Assembly: GCA_002224055.1 (NCBI GenBank)
Contig: AZLU01000017.1
Location: 294,220 to 352,147 of the forward strand
Length of the DNA stretch: 57,928 nt
From: Pezizomycotina sp. ARF18
Taxonomy: Eukaryota; Ascomycota
Reading direction: 5' to 3'
Part shown: piece by piece, positions 11,111 to 23,400 of the stretch
How the letters are laid out: the number at the start of each line of letters is the position of its first letter
How positions within the stretch are numbered: position 1 is the first letter of the stretch
The notes under the pieces: generated by a model
The model's input: only the letters and a program-made list of their open reading frames with translations
Told to the model about the DNA's origin: nothing
Databases searched by the model: none
Position numbers and translations under genes: made by a program

Positions 11111-13740
11111 TGTATGTTAGTGTTGATGGGGTGGAGGTGGGTGTGTGAGGTGTTTGGGAGGTTAAGAATAATAATAATTAAGTATTATTTTTATTGTTTT
11201 GTTATTGTGAATAAATATATTTGTTGTTGGCTTACTTGCTAAAATAAAAAAAGGGAAGTGGCCGCCGCTGTCTAACCCTTAACGGCCTAAAAAAAAAAAA
11301 AAAAAAAAAAACAATACTCCGTAAGAAGGGCCGCTATTTCAATTTCATACTGCTACAAAAACACACCCCACTGTGTCGTTACAACAAATCTTATCGGTAA
11401 CCAAGAAAGAGCTTCACACCGTCACACGTGTTTACGGATCCTCGAGTCTCGTGTCTCCCTGATCATTCTGTTACACTGAACCTCGTTCTCTATACGGTAA
11501 GTCATTTGTAGGTTGCGACTCCCGAGAGTTGATCCTGGGGTTGTGTAAGACAAGTTACTGGTTGCTAACAGTAATGTTCCTGAGCTGCTGCTATACCCGC
11601 CCGATGTCTTACAGGGCGTGTGCAGGCGAACGGTAACCGATATTGGCGCTTCTTTTGCTCGATTCGCACTTGCCTAGCAAGCTCTCAGCTTCTCTTTTGA
11701 TGGTACTTCACAAATTCTTTACAGCTAACGCAGCTTCGAGGACTTCTTTTGCTTCGTAGCCAATTAATCGTTTATCTATAGGAGCGAGAAAAAAAACCAT
11801 ACACTGCACACAAGTCCTTCGGCGGCATCCCGCGTATTGGTCGTCAACGAAATATAATATAATACATGAGCTTATTCTCTCATTCCGCCATCCTTCTCGT
11901 GAGCGGCAGTACCTCCGGTATGGACGTAATTGGGTTATCGAAGAAACTCTACAAATCGTCGCCTTATCTTTAAATTCGACGACTTCTTCCAAGTTCTAGC
12001 CTAGTTCAAATTGCTTGTGGGCCGTGGCGTATATATACTTTTTCTCTCCCTCGATTTAAGGGCCGCGCTATTCCGAGAAGCGGATAGGGTGGAGGGCGTG
12101 AGCCAAGAACTCGGGCTCAAAAAATAAATTAAAAAAAAACGAAGCTGCAGGAAAGTGGGATGCATCAATGAAGGGAAAGGGAGGCAATTGCGGAAGGAAA
12201 ATTACTATTAACCAGGAGGATAATTGTGGAGTGATCAAATGAGAGAAAAGAAGACGAAGAGGACTTCTGCGGGAAAGAATATAGTGAGCAGAAGAAGCAG
12301 AAGAAGAAGAAGCAGAAGCAGCAGAAGCAGCAGAAGGACCCAGGTACGGGAGTTCTTCCTTTTCCCGCCTCCTTTGACGTAGATCTTTCTGCAAAGAATA
12401 AGAATAAGAGAGATTAAACAGCCTATGAGAGAGAGAGCCAGCAACTGATTGGTAAGGAACAGCCTGCTCAAAGAAAATTACTCCGACCAACGGTCTATCT
12501 CGAGAGGAAGCTCTTTTGGCTCTGAGAATAAATAATATAATCAATAAATCCAAAAAAAAAAATTATTGAAGGAAAACTCCTTAGGGATATCTGTGTCTAA
12601 AATTTTATTTAATTTAAGTATTAATTAATTAATTTACTGCTTCTTTTAATCTCTCTTAATTTCGTCGATCGTAGATTTTTTTCCTGACAGTCGCTTGAAA
12701 CACGCAGCAGTAAATAGAGCTACTTTCTCTCTTTCTTTCTTTCTTTCTTGCTGCTGCTTATCAGGCTATCTTCTTATTAGGCTACTTAATCCACTCAACA
12801 GCTCGTCGTCGTACTTATTATTTTATTTTATTTTATTTTATTTATTTTATTTTATTTTTTGCTCCTGATATTTTTTTTTTTTGTCCACCACTGCTCGCGG
12901 TGGTAATAATTTCCCTCCTTTTCTTTTTTTTTCTTTTCCATTTATTTCCTCCTACTCTACCAGCTTTCTTTTCTTTCCAACAATCTCCCCCCCCATTGAT
13001 TATCCAACACAAACCGTTCCCTCGCCGCCCCTATCACACACATCATCGTTCACGCCTAGGCCAACATAGGGAAAGAAGGGGGAAAGCAGAAAAAAGGAAT
13101 AATCAACCTACTACTACCACCAATTCGATCCTTTCTACCTAGCTAGTTCTCTTTTCCCTGAGGGTTCTTTTCAGGGTTGAATATCTTCTGGAGAGGGTTT
13201 TGTTGTCATTGCATTTGGGGGGATAATCCGCCTACCTCTCATTTCATTCGTCACGGGAAAAAAGAGCTGGGAAACAAAATTTTTTCCCTTTTTCTTCCTT
13301 GGTTAAAGACGGGAAAGTCGCACATAACACGGAAACATCTCATCCTGCGGGGAAGCTTCTCCAATCTCTGGTTTTTTTTCCTCCCAGAGACAAAAAGAAT
13401 TTCTTTACCAACGACCGTCCTTTTGCTTTCTTTGCTTCAATTTCTTCCTCTTACTCTCTCTTCTTTTGAGGGATAGACGTTAAGAGGAAGTAGTTGTTTC
13501 TTAATAAAAAAAAAAAAAGCCCCGTCTCATAAAGATGGGGTCCTCAGACGATAAGAACGTCCGGCCTCGTACGTTATCTGTTACTCCCGAAATAGTTCCC
13601 TTTTCATTCTTCCATTCTCGGTTCTCCTCCTGTTCTGGATCGTGATACACGCGTTTTTTTTTTTTTTTTTTTTTTTTTTGCTTTTGCCTGTGGATTATTC
13701 CCTGGTTTATAGTATAGTGCCTTAATGCTGACGTTTCACC
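11111..13740. other. Spacer with low-complexity DNA between divergent genes
   Basis: This should hold the 5' parts of both the chromodomain gene (minus) and the coiled-coil gene (plus). It carries A23 at 11289-11311, an agaagcagaagaag-type trinucleotide tract at about 12285-12340, a (TTTTA)n microsatellite at about 12815-12860, and T25 at 13655-13679. A minus-strand frame at 11992-11708 ends in a protein-like stretch (FFLAPIDKRLIGYEAKEVLE); it could be an exon, but I cannot connect it to anything. Confidence 0.45.
12815..12860. repeat. (TTTTA)n microsatellite
   Basis: Consecutive ttatttta units run across about 45 bases, with one shorter unit interrupting. The tract lies in noncoding DNA upstream of the coiled-coil gene. 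Confidence 0.85.
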
Positions 13741-16700
13741 GGCTTCTACTAGGACCCTGGCGAGATCTTTCTCCGCCCAGCTCAACGACATCTTCCTTCT
13801 GGATGATAACTTGGAGCAACTGAACAAAGAGGTCGAGGAAAAGTATTATCTCCCTACCTTCCTACCCTTTCGTGCTTATACCGAGTTTTTCCTGCCCTTG
13901 GTTGTCTACGAGGATACAAAATGGTCTTTCGCTGTTGCTACTAAATGCCAATTGTAACGGACGCATCGATGGGCTGTGAGACAAAATACACAAAAAGAGA
14001 GAGGGGAGAGGAGAGAGAGAACATCCACCATTTTTGCATTGCTTATCTTTACAAGACATCCCTGGCACATTCCACCCCGCGTTTCAAATCTAGAAAGTCC
14101 GAGAAAAACTAACAGTTCTGTGTAACACTGTAGGAAGCTTGCCTTGAGCGCACGGAATGCCGAACTCGACGCCCTCCAAGCCCGTCTTGATGAAGCTGAG
14201 CGCCGTCTGGCCGCGAAGGGCCTAGGCGACAGCGACTCTAATCTTGACCCTACCTCCCCAACTTCCTCGGAAGGGTCAGGTTTCTCTTCCAAGAGAGCTC
14301 TCGGCGACGCCCCATACCGAACTTCAATCCCGAAGAAGCTGGTGAGGGGCCGCCGGAGAACCTGACAGTGGGGGTGGAAGTGCGGCTGATGGTGCGTCTG
14401 AGCCGTCAAAAAAAGTTAATCCGGTAGCGCTGGCGCCTCGCGCGCTACCGGCAAATGGGGAAGTAAAGAGGCAAACCGCTTCATGGTTGGAGGAAGCGGG
14501 AGTGGGAGTGAGGAAGAGGAGGAAGAGTATCACGCAGAGGAGGATAAGGTACAGCAGAGGAGAGGGGAAAACCATCAATTGAGAGGTGAGGAGAAGAAGC
14601 AACACAAGGAAACACCAGCTGAGAAAGAATACGAATCCAGTTTCCGCGAGAAACAGGCGGTAAGGGAGAGGAATGACGAAACAAGAAAATTTAAGCCTCT
14701 GACACTGCATCACGATATCAGGAGGGAGGACACCGTAGACAGCGCTTCTAGCTTTGGACGAACGGATTCCACCAAATCCGCGGCGTCCACAGAAGCTTCG
14801 ACATTAAAATCACCGTCCTCAGCCGTTTCTTACACATCCACAACGCCAAAGATAACATCACCGCCGCCACCATTATTATCACCACATTCAACAACAACAA
14901 CAACAACCACGCCTGCAGGCGCCTATACATTCCCTACAAACTCCACGGCAACTTCTACGCCGGCCTCAGGGTCTGTGATACCACAATACGCTAACATTAC
15001 ACAGTCGCTCGCATCCCCAAAATCACCACGAGGTCAATACGCATTTCCACCACCAAGATCGCCGGGGCACAACCCGTCTCCGTCTGCCGAGACAATTCCA
15101 ATCGTTTTTGACGAAATGCCCTGGATACCACCAACGTCGACGATGCCAGTGCCTAGCTTTTTACAAAAAACAAAACCGTCACCCTCAATCACAGCATAGG
15201 GCCGTCCTCTGACGAAGAAGAAACCCAAAAACCACCGCCACCACCAAAGTCACTGCCCGGTCCCCACGACACCGGCCTCCGCAAATACCATCATCACTCG
15301 CATTGTCTCAACCTTCACAACCACCACAATCTCCGCCTCCTCCACCGCCGACGCAACAACTGCAATCCAAGCCCATGTCAATTCCTGCGCCTCTAAATCT
15401 CGTGTCACCTAACCGTCCGGTGTCGCCTTACGCTAGCAAATCTGCTGACTCTAACTTCTCAACGGAGCTTCTAGTACAATTCCTGCAAACAGCGCTTGGT
15501 CTGAGAATTCTCAAGATGGCAGCGACTCTAGCAATCTCCAGAAGCAACAAGAAGCAACAACCTCACCAACACAATCTTCCTTACAGTCAAGAATGGAAAA
15601 CTTCTCGCATATTTCCAAAGAAGTGGGCAAGGGTGGTTTTCTTAAGATGAAAAAGTCTCTCACAGGACTGCGGAAGAAAGCTGCCGCGGACGAGAACCCA
15701 ATCCCTGCATCGAGACGATCCGAATCAGAAGAAAGGCATCGTGAAAATTACCCTGCGAAGACCGAGGATCTCCCACCACTGCCTCCCCTACCATCTGAGC
15801 CCAACAGCAGCAGCAACAGCAACTACAGGCTCCTCTAGGTCCGCAAGATTACCCTTCGGATTTAGGTGGATCTCATCAACAATCAGCTCCTGCCCACGAT
15901 AAATTGAGTGATGCCCAGAAAAAATTGGAACAAGCAAATAAGAAGGCAGCCGAAGCTTTTTCAAAGTTATCCGTAAAAGTTCGAGGTTTCAGGCGCCGCC
16001 GGGATGAGAAAGGAGAGGATAGCTCGGCCCATGAACCACCGCTGGCGGATTGGGAAAAAGAAGAAGCACCACACGTGCCGAAACCGAGGTGGCCGCACCT
16101 GGCAGTCAGCCTTGGTCGCAGTAACAGCTTCGCGGGGCTAAGAAAGAAGAGTGAACCGTCTACCCACCCGTACAAACTACACAACCTCCCGGAGATGCAG
16201 ATTCCAGACCCTTGCCTGCAATTCCTCCGCCGACCATCACCATTCCCAGAAAACCAGTGCCCAAAAGAACGAAAGCCGCAGCCGAGGATGAATCTCAAGT
16301 GTTAGAATCTACACTAGCCCGTCCAGCAACATCACTGGATGTAGATCCGACTCCTCAACGGCCAACTACTGCAGAGTCACCGAGTCCTCAAGCGTCGGCT
16401 TTAAGTCCACCAGCTGAAATTCCTCGGCCTAGAACTTCACCAGAACCAAGTTCCCTATCTATCCCACCCCACTTGGACCGCCTCCGCCGCTTCCCGGTCA
16501 GGAAGATGACGAAGAACCTCGAAAGAGCTCCTCCTCGTCTAGAGCAGATGCAATTTCCCCTCAGCTCCCTGTTCGTCAGTCATGGCTTCGTAGCGATAAG
16601 ACGACCAGCACTTTTATGGGCGATATCTCGTTTGATAGCTTTGATCCTTCAAAATTCTCAACAAAGAAACTTTCAGAGACAGCTGCAGACAAAGCTGCAG

Positions 16701-18518
16701 CGGACACTAACAAGTCTAGCTCGAGCCTAGCACCGCCTCGAAAGTCAACTTCGAACAGGGAGTCTGTCAGTGGACGTTCCGAGACGTATTCTTTCCTTGG
16801 AGACTACTACTTCGATAGCAGTGGTACCCAACTCAGCCCTACGAAAGAGTCGACAACTAGCTCCCACCCGGATTCATCGCGCACGGCAAAGGTCGCTAAG
16901 ACAGATGCCGAAGCAGACGAAGAGGACGAAGCCGAGTTTGACATTGCGAGTTATGAATACGATGACGAAGAAGACGAGGTCCAGAAGTCGCACCAGCACC
17001 AACGCAAATGAAATTCCCACCTAGAGTCACCTCACTTAGCATCCTCCCCCTCGAGGCGAATCGAGAAATTCCGAGACAACATCCCTTCGCACAGATAGCC
17101 GGGTCGCAAGTTTGAAGGAGGAAGCAAGCTCTCTTAAAAGATCACTGAGCAGCTCTACGGCTGGTTCTCCCGCACCATCCAGCCCTGTTACCGCCACAGC
17201 TACACTATCTAGGAATACCTCCACTACAAGCGGCCGGGAACACCGGCAAGAATAAGAGAAAACGACATTGACGAAGAGGTCGATGGGGTCGCGCCGTTAA
17301 GCTCGTCCATCAAAGCTGGTGCTTCCAGCGGAACTAGGTCGCCGTACACCTCTGGCGGCGGCTCGAGTCTGCGCTCGAGCGCCAGTGGATTTTCCGATGC
17401 AGACACGATTACTACTGATATAACGGCGGCTTCTTTTACCAACATGAAGCAATATAACCAAGCTGTCGCCACGGCTGTCAGGGTCAATAGGAATGAAGGC
17501 GCTAGCCGCGGGCTCGGTGACGGCAACCGCGCCTCTGCCCAAGTTGTAGACATTGTTTCCCATCACGGAAGGCCAGGTGCGCCAGGAGATCCCCGAGTCG
17601 GTCCCATGCTCGCAAGGTCTGAGTCGACCCGTAGTCCGATGCTCGCGAGATCCGATTCCCGCGGAAGACTGCCGCCGTTCCCTGTCAACCGCGGAGGAAA
17701 GAACCAGCATACGAGCGCAGGGCGCCGCCTTCGCACCTCGCGAATGCACCGCGGCCTGAGAGTCCCTACGGTAGCAATCTCCCGCCTCGGTCCAGCTCGA
17801 GGTTGGGCGGACCTAGTACCGCTCCACCGTCCCGTCAACCCACGGATACGGATTGGGTACCGCAGATACCCCCGCACAGCAACGAGAATAGGATGAGGTC
17901 TAGATCGGGGCCTGCGCCTCTGTCGAGTTCCCTTCTAGATTCGCCAGGCCAGAGGGTATGCCAATGATGAGGAGAGCCCAAAGTCCCGGTCCCGGCCCGC
18001 GTGGGCCGGGAATGTATCCTCCACATAGGAGGGCTGAGAGTCCTGGCCCGCGAAGTCACAGCCCCGGTCCGCGAAGCCACAGTCCTGGTCCTGGAAGGGG
18101 CGGTCCGCCGATGCCAAGGTATACGAACCGCAGCGAAAGCCCGGTCCCGGTCCCAGGTACAGGCGCGAGGGCCCCGCGAACGAAGGGGCAGCACGACGTC
18201 GAACGTCACCGACTTTAGTGATAGAGGCGGCGGAGGAGGTCGCGGCGGCGGGATGAATATTCCGATGGAGAACGTCGGCATGATGCCACAGAAGAGGTAC
18301 AGGCCTCCGCAGCAGTTCATCGGTGGAGGCCACCACGGGCCCGTGCCAGCGGGACAGCACCCGCCGTCGACGATCGTTCCGGGGAGAGGGCACGGTCCTC
18401 CTCCGTCGCGGGACGGAGCTGGAAGAGGCGACATGCCGCCTGACGGCGTATGCCAGACGGGAGAATGCCTGGAAGAGACCCGCTTATGATGATGGATGGT
18501 GGTAGAATGCCAGGCTAG
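13705..18518 (+). CDS. Coiled-coil and Pro/Ser-rich protein, hypothetical, frame broken many times
   Basis: Family not recognised. The first visible exon (about 13717-13842, entered through a TATAG acceptor) reads DVSPASTRTLARSFSAQLND and continues into FLLDDNLEQLNKEVEEK. A 291-bp intron (13843-14133, gtattatc to ctgtag, with aactaac near 14108) splices in frame to KLALSARNAELDALQARLDE, a clear coiled coil. The rest is disordered: an acidic Glu run near 14510, a long Ser/Thr/Pro region to 15200, Pro runs near 15330, a helical Lys/Ala-rich segment at 15905-15980 (SDAQKKLEQANKKAAEAFSK), a patch MGDISFDSFDPSKF near 16616, and acidic YEYDDEEDE near 16960. Near the C-terminus are repeats of SPGPRSH (about 18040-18085), then a Gly/Pro/Met-rich tail ending DGGRMPG and a stop at 18516-18518. 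About ten frame changes occur. Expected size is near 1,500 residues. The layout resembles cytoskeletal scaffold or adaptor proteins, but that is only inference. An upstream first exon with the start codon is missing from my model. Confidence 0.6.
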
Positions 18519-20488
18519 TGGGGGAAGACAACGTTTTTTTTTATGAATTACAAATGTGACTTTGTGTGTGTTTTTTTTAACATTTTCATGCTCGAGCGAA
18601 GCATATATAAAATTGGCATTATCATTGCTATGTGGTTTTCTGCTTTCATGTTTCAAACTTTTCTCTTTATCATGTGGTTAGCTTGGGTTTTTCCTAACGC
18701 TACGAACAAAAAATTACAGTTTTGTTTTTGATCTGAGTATTATGGTTATGGCACTTTTGTCGTTTTTATATCATTGGAAATGTAGTCAAGTTCTGTCCTT
18801 TTTCGTTTTATATTTTCTATTGTTTATTCAAATCATTATATCTTTCAGTTCTTTTTCTTGAACATTTGATTCCCTCCTTTTATATATCTGTACCTAATTG
18901 TCATTCGTTTACATATATATAAACAAAGTAGTAGTACATTTTAGTTCACTTTCATCCTCTCTTTTTTTCCTCAAGTCCTTTTCTCCCCTGTACATTTTTC
19001 CAACCTTTTATTATTGTTTCCTTGAAGTAATTATTTTTAGTAGTTATTTTATATTTCCAATCAACAATTATAATATGTGATGTTGAGATCCCCTCTACCT
19101 CGTTCTATATAACATTATATATACTATAAGATATAATTCTTAAATCTATTGTATTAATTCGACGATAGATTACTCCGTGATTTGGTCAAGTAATGAAAAA
19201 AAAAAAAAACTAGGAAAAAAAAATATACCAAGGAATTTACAAATACTCAAGGTACGTGCGCCAAACGTCACTTCTCCATGAGAAATACTCGGCTTTCCGC
19301 TCGAAAAAGAAGGCTAATATAGCTCTTTCATCGAATCCCGCCTCCACTCGTTCCGAGGGCAAAAACGCGGAAGCAAAAAAGCTCCTCGGCGAGGACCTCT
19401 TTTCAAATTAAAGGGTATCATAAGGTTGGACCTAGGTTCAACAGATAGCCAGATCATGTAAGCCTTCTCAGTATACTTGTATCTTCTCACGAATCTTAAG
19501 TGTAACTTGATACAAAAGTAATTGAAATATTTCAAAAAAAGCTACATACAAGAAAAAAAAATAAATGTCAAAAGCAAGAAATTAAATGCAAATAGGAAGG
19601 ATATCAGATATTCGCAGTCGACGCTTCGAGCGAACCCGCTCGCTCATTCCAAAAAGAGAAAGAAACAAAGCACACTTGAAAGGCCCTGGTGGTTGGGGTA
19701 TTTGTTACGAAATTTCAATAGAATATACTACTAGAGAAAATGAAAGTAATTAGAAGATATAGGAATTTTTGATTGTTTTTTTCATGAATTATAAAATAAT
19801 ATTAGGATAAAAATGAAAGGAAAAGAAAGAAGAATAGAAACAAACGCGTAAAGAATAATTTCGATAAGCAAGTAAACGAAACGCAAAAGGAAAAGCTGGA
19901 TAGGAGTAATGAATGTTCTTTAATGTTTTGATATACGGCCCTGCGCAATGTTATAATATAAAAAGAAAAAGGAAAAGGAATATATAAAGCAAAACAGAGA
20001 GCCAGAGGTGCAATTTCGACAAAAGAAAAACGCTAGAATGGACGAGCAAAACTAATCAACACAAAAGAAACTAAGAGGTAATGAAAATAAGAATAGAAAG
20101 GTGGTGGTGGAAGGGTGGAGCACGGTTATATATGTATATGTATTTGAACACAAGGTTTCCCCTTGTGTAAGATAAAGAAAGAGTAAGTAGGCAGGTAAGG
20201 GAAACTAGGCAAAAAGGAAAAAAGTACCAAATAGTTACAAAGCAAAGGAGTTCCCAAAAAAATTACATAAGAAAGCAAGCAAAAGAAAAGAAAAGAGGAG
20301 ACAAAAAAGAAAATTAGGAAATATGTAAATGATGTAAAGGCTTCACAAAAAGAAAAAAGGAAATATGCGAAAAAGAAGTATAACCAAAGAAAAGAGGAAG
20401 AAATGAAAAGTTAGGTCCAGTAATAAAAAAGCCTTAGGTAAATTAGAAAAAGAAAATTAAAGAAAGAAAGAAAATAATAAACCCAAAA
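18519..20488. other. AT-rich spacer between convergent genes
   Basis: This lies between the 3' ends of the plus-strand coiled-coil gene and the minus-strand DOCK gene. It is T-rich on the left (18530-19080) and A-rich on the right (19540-20480), as expected for two convergent 3' UTR regions. No gene seen. Confidence 0.6.
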
Positions 20489-23400
20489 TCACTCCTCAAT
20501 AATATCGCCCCTCTCCTTAGGACTCATCTTCGAGCTCTTCTTTCCGCCGATCTTATTGCTCAGCAAGCTCAGCCTCTTCCTCACGCTGCCAACCCTCTCG
20601 ACGCCGTTTACGGGGCTCGTAGCACCGCTGTGACCGCCGTTCGAAACGACGGTAGCACTCGCGGTCGGCAGCGGCGGGTGGCCGTGACTGCCATTTATAG
20701 GACCGTGGTGGCCGTGCGTGCTGCTCGTCGTGCTGGGCCGCCGGCTGCTGCTGACGCTATCAGCGCGGCCTTTGCTGCGGCTCCTGCTGCGGCTGTGCGA
20801 CTGCGAGTTCTCGCGCGACAACGTCGCGACGTCGTCGTTGGAGTTCTGGTTGGCGTGTGAGAATATTAAAGAAAGCCTTTCGCGTTTCGACGTTGATGTT
20901 GTCGTCATTGTTTCGGACGGCATGTGCGTCTGCGATTGAGATGCCGTGGCGGAGTGTTGCTGTGTCTTCGAAGACGGGCCGGAGGATCCGGACATGTTCC
21001 TGTTGAGGTGCGACGGTCGCGTTGTCGGGCTCATCGGATCCGAGTGCAGGTTGGCGTGCTCGGTCGGTGGTGAAAAGTTCGGATTGCCGAATTGTGATGA
21101 CGGCGACAACGGGTTCGAATCCATAGTCGGCAGTGGCGTTAAGATGGACAGCTCGGCCGCGAAATTTTTCTCGAAAACTGTAATTTCGATTGAAGTTAAT
21201 TATTTGCAATCGCCGTTATGTAAATGGATGATAGAATAAACTTACGTCTCATCAGATTCTCCTGCACGTCGTTAGCGTTGTGGTAGAATCGCCCTCGCAC
21301 GACCAAACACTTCTTCACCGCTCTCACGTGATCCAATATCGCCATCGACAAGGCGCGGACGAGCTCCGGATGCTCTTGGTCTTCGGGATCCGCAGGCGCC
21401 TTCGCGACCAGGATCCTGTACTCGTCAATCTGCCCGTTGACCGCGCTGGTGAGACACTCCGTAAACTCGTTGAGCACGGCTTCGCGACCACTAGTCCCGA
21501 AGTCGTTCGCCGAAATTTGCTTTTCGAGGGAGTTCATCTTTTCGGTACACCTCGTGACGGCATCTATACCGCGCTGGAACGGGTTGCACTTGTAGGTACG
21601 ACGTTGATGACTTCGCTACGCCGGAGTATGGTCGGGAAAGTGTCAATCGTTTCAAAGACGGTCTTTTCGGAATCTACACCGCTGCCGGTCTTCACTCCGG
21701 CCACGGGTACCGTCGAGAAGAGCTTCGGTCTGCACGACTGCAAGAAATCGCGGACTTGACCCGCAATTCTCGGCTGCTGGTATACGGGGTGCAAAATATC
21801 CAGCTCCGGGAAAACTTCGACGACCTGCAAGTACTGGCCCTCAACAGTGTCAACCTCGCCAAAGGTAACCTTGGCTAGCGGATGCTGCTCTTGAATCCTG
21901 TCGCTAAACGAAGCCAATGTCTCGTAGTTGTTTCCTTGCATGATAAACTGCTTGTTCCGCATGCCCGCGGGGAAGCCCATGCCGATGTATATGACCTTGA
22001 AGAACCTTGGTATGTAGCGGTCTCCCCTGCTGATGTTTTCGTGAAGCTTGGCGATAGCGCGATGTGCCTTTGCGAGCTTAACGTAGTCGTACACCGCGCT
22101 TTCGTACTGTTCGGCGAGCTCCTTGTAAATGTCCAGTGCATTCTCCCAGCTTTTGCCTTGCTCGAAGTAGTTGATCATGCGGAAGCAGATCTCCTCCCGC
22201 CTGTCGAATTTTGTTTGCTCTGGGAAAACTGGGTCCTGGAGAGCAGGTACGACGGCCTGTGTATCCCAATCGTAAAGGTCGGCATGCAATTGCAAGGAAA
22301 GACCGGCTTCGACGAGATTCCCGGCTTCTATCTGCAAGTTCACGAGGCGGTGGACGTATCTTATGAACATGTCTTCCTTCTGCATATCCTTCAGAAAGTT
22401 CATCAGGCGTAATGTGTCCATAATGTGATACGTGTCTTCTACCGCAGTGCTGTGCACGGCAACCAACAAACTGAGGAACTCATCCAGTGTTGCGAGTAGG
22501 TCCTTAACATTCTCGAACAATGGATCCTCGGGGGTTGAGCTCATGCTTTCGAACAGAGCAGACAGATCTAGCAAGAACAGTTTCTGCGTGATAGATTCCG
22601 TGAGATGTTTCGACTTGAACAGGTGATCCAGGGACTAAAGAAGAGTTAGTAAAGCGAGTTCGGAAAACGAAGCAAAAAGTATACATACATCGATCATTTC
22701 TGCTTTAATCACCGAAAGATCCTCGGACAAGCACCATTCGCTAATTATCATACTCTGCAGAACTTCGACAGCCACGTTCCGCAGACCCTCGTGAACGCTG
22801 AGGCAGAGCTCGACGATCGGCGCAACCAAAGCCGGCACATATTGCACCTGATAGCCACCCAGCTTCTCGATCCGGTACATTTGCCTCTCTTCCGGCGAGG
22901 TCTCCCATCCTATGGATTCCCACGTCTTCTGTAAGAGCTCAGCACCTTGCTCGCGAACGTCTCCACCGACCTTCCACACTGCACGGCGCCTCTGCTCGGG
23001 AAAAGTTTCCAGAGCCAAAGCATCGGAACCGACAAGCTTGAGTAAAGTGCTGAAGAAGGATTTCCACAACTCCATGTTGAATTTTTCAGCATCGTCAGGG
23101 TCGGGCACAAAAGATTCCAACAATACGCCAGCAACCATCTCAAGAATCGCATCGTCGATTTGTGGTGGTATATGTGCACGCTTAGCCACTCTGAAGGGAA
23201 AGCCTCGCACGAAAGGATCGACATGTGCATCGTCAAGGCGTTCATCAAAAAGTCAGCGGACTCGGGCTCGGCGAGGTCGAGAACTAGACCGGGAGAAAGC
23301 GCAGAGAGGGCGGCGAAGACGGCAGAAAGTTCAAGCAAGGCTTCATTGAAAATAGGTCGCCCAGAAATCGGCCGGGTAACGAAAGGATAACTCTTGGGGA

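Noticed and set aside
12068-12553. 161-codon minus-strand frame rich in Leu and Ser
   Set aside because: Much of it is translation of an agaagcagaag trinucleotide tract and polypyrimidine DNA, with no domain.
14324-14713. 129-codon minus-strand frame
   Set aside because: It lies opposite the coiled-coil gene and its translation is the low-complexity complement of the Glu/Lys-rich coding region.
21105-21125. tRNA B-box-like sequence GGGTTCGAATCC
   Set aside because: It lies in the DOCK coding sequence (codons for MDSNP on the other strand), and no A box or cloverleaf surrounds it.
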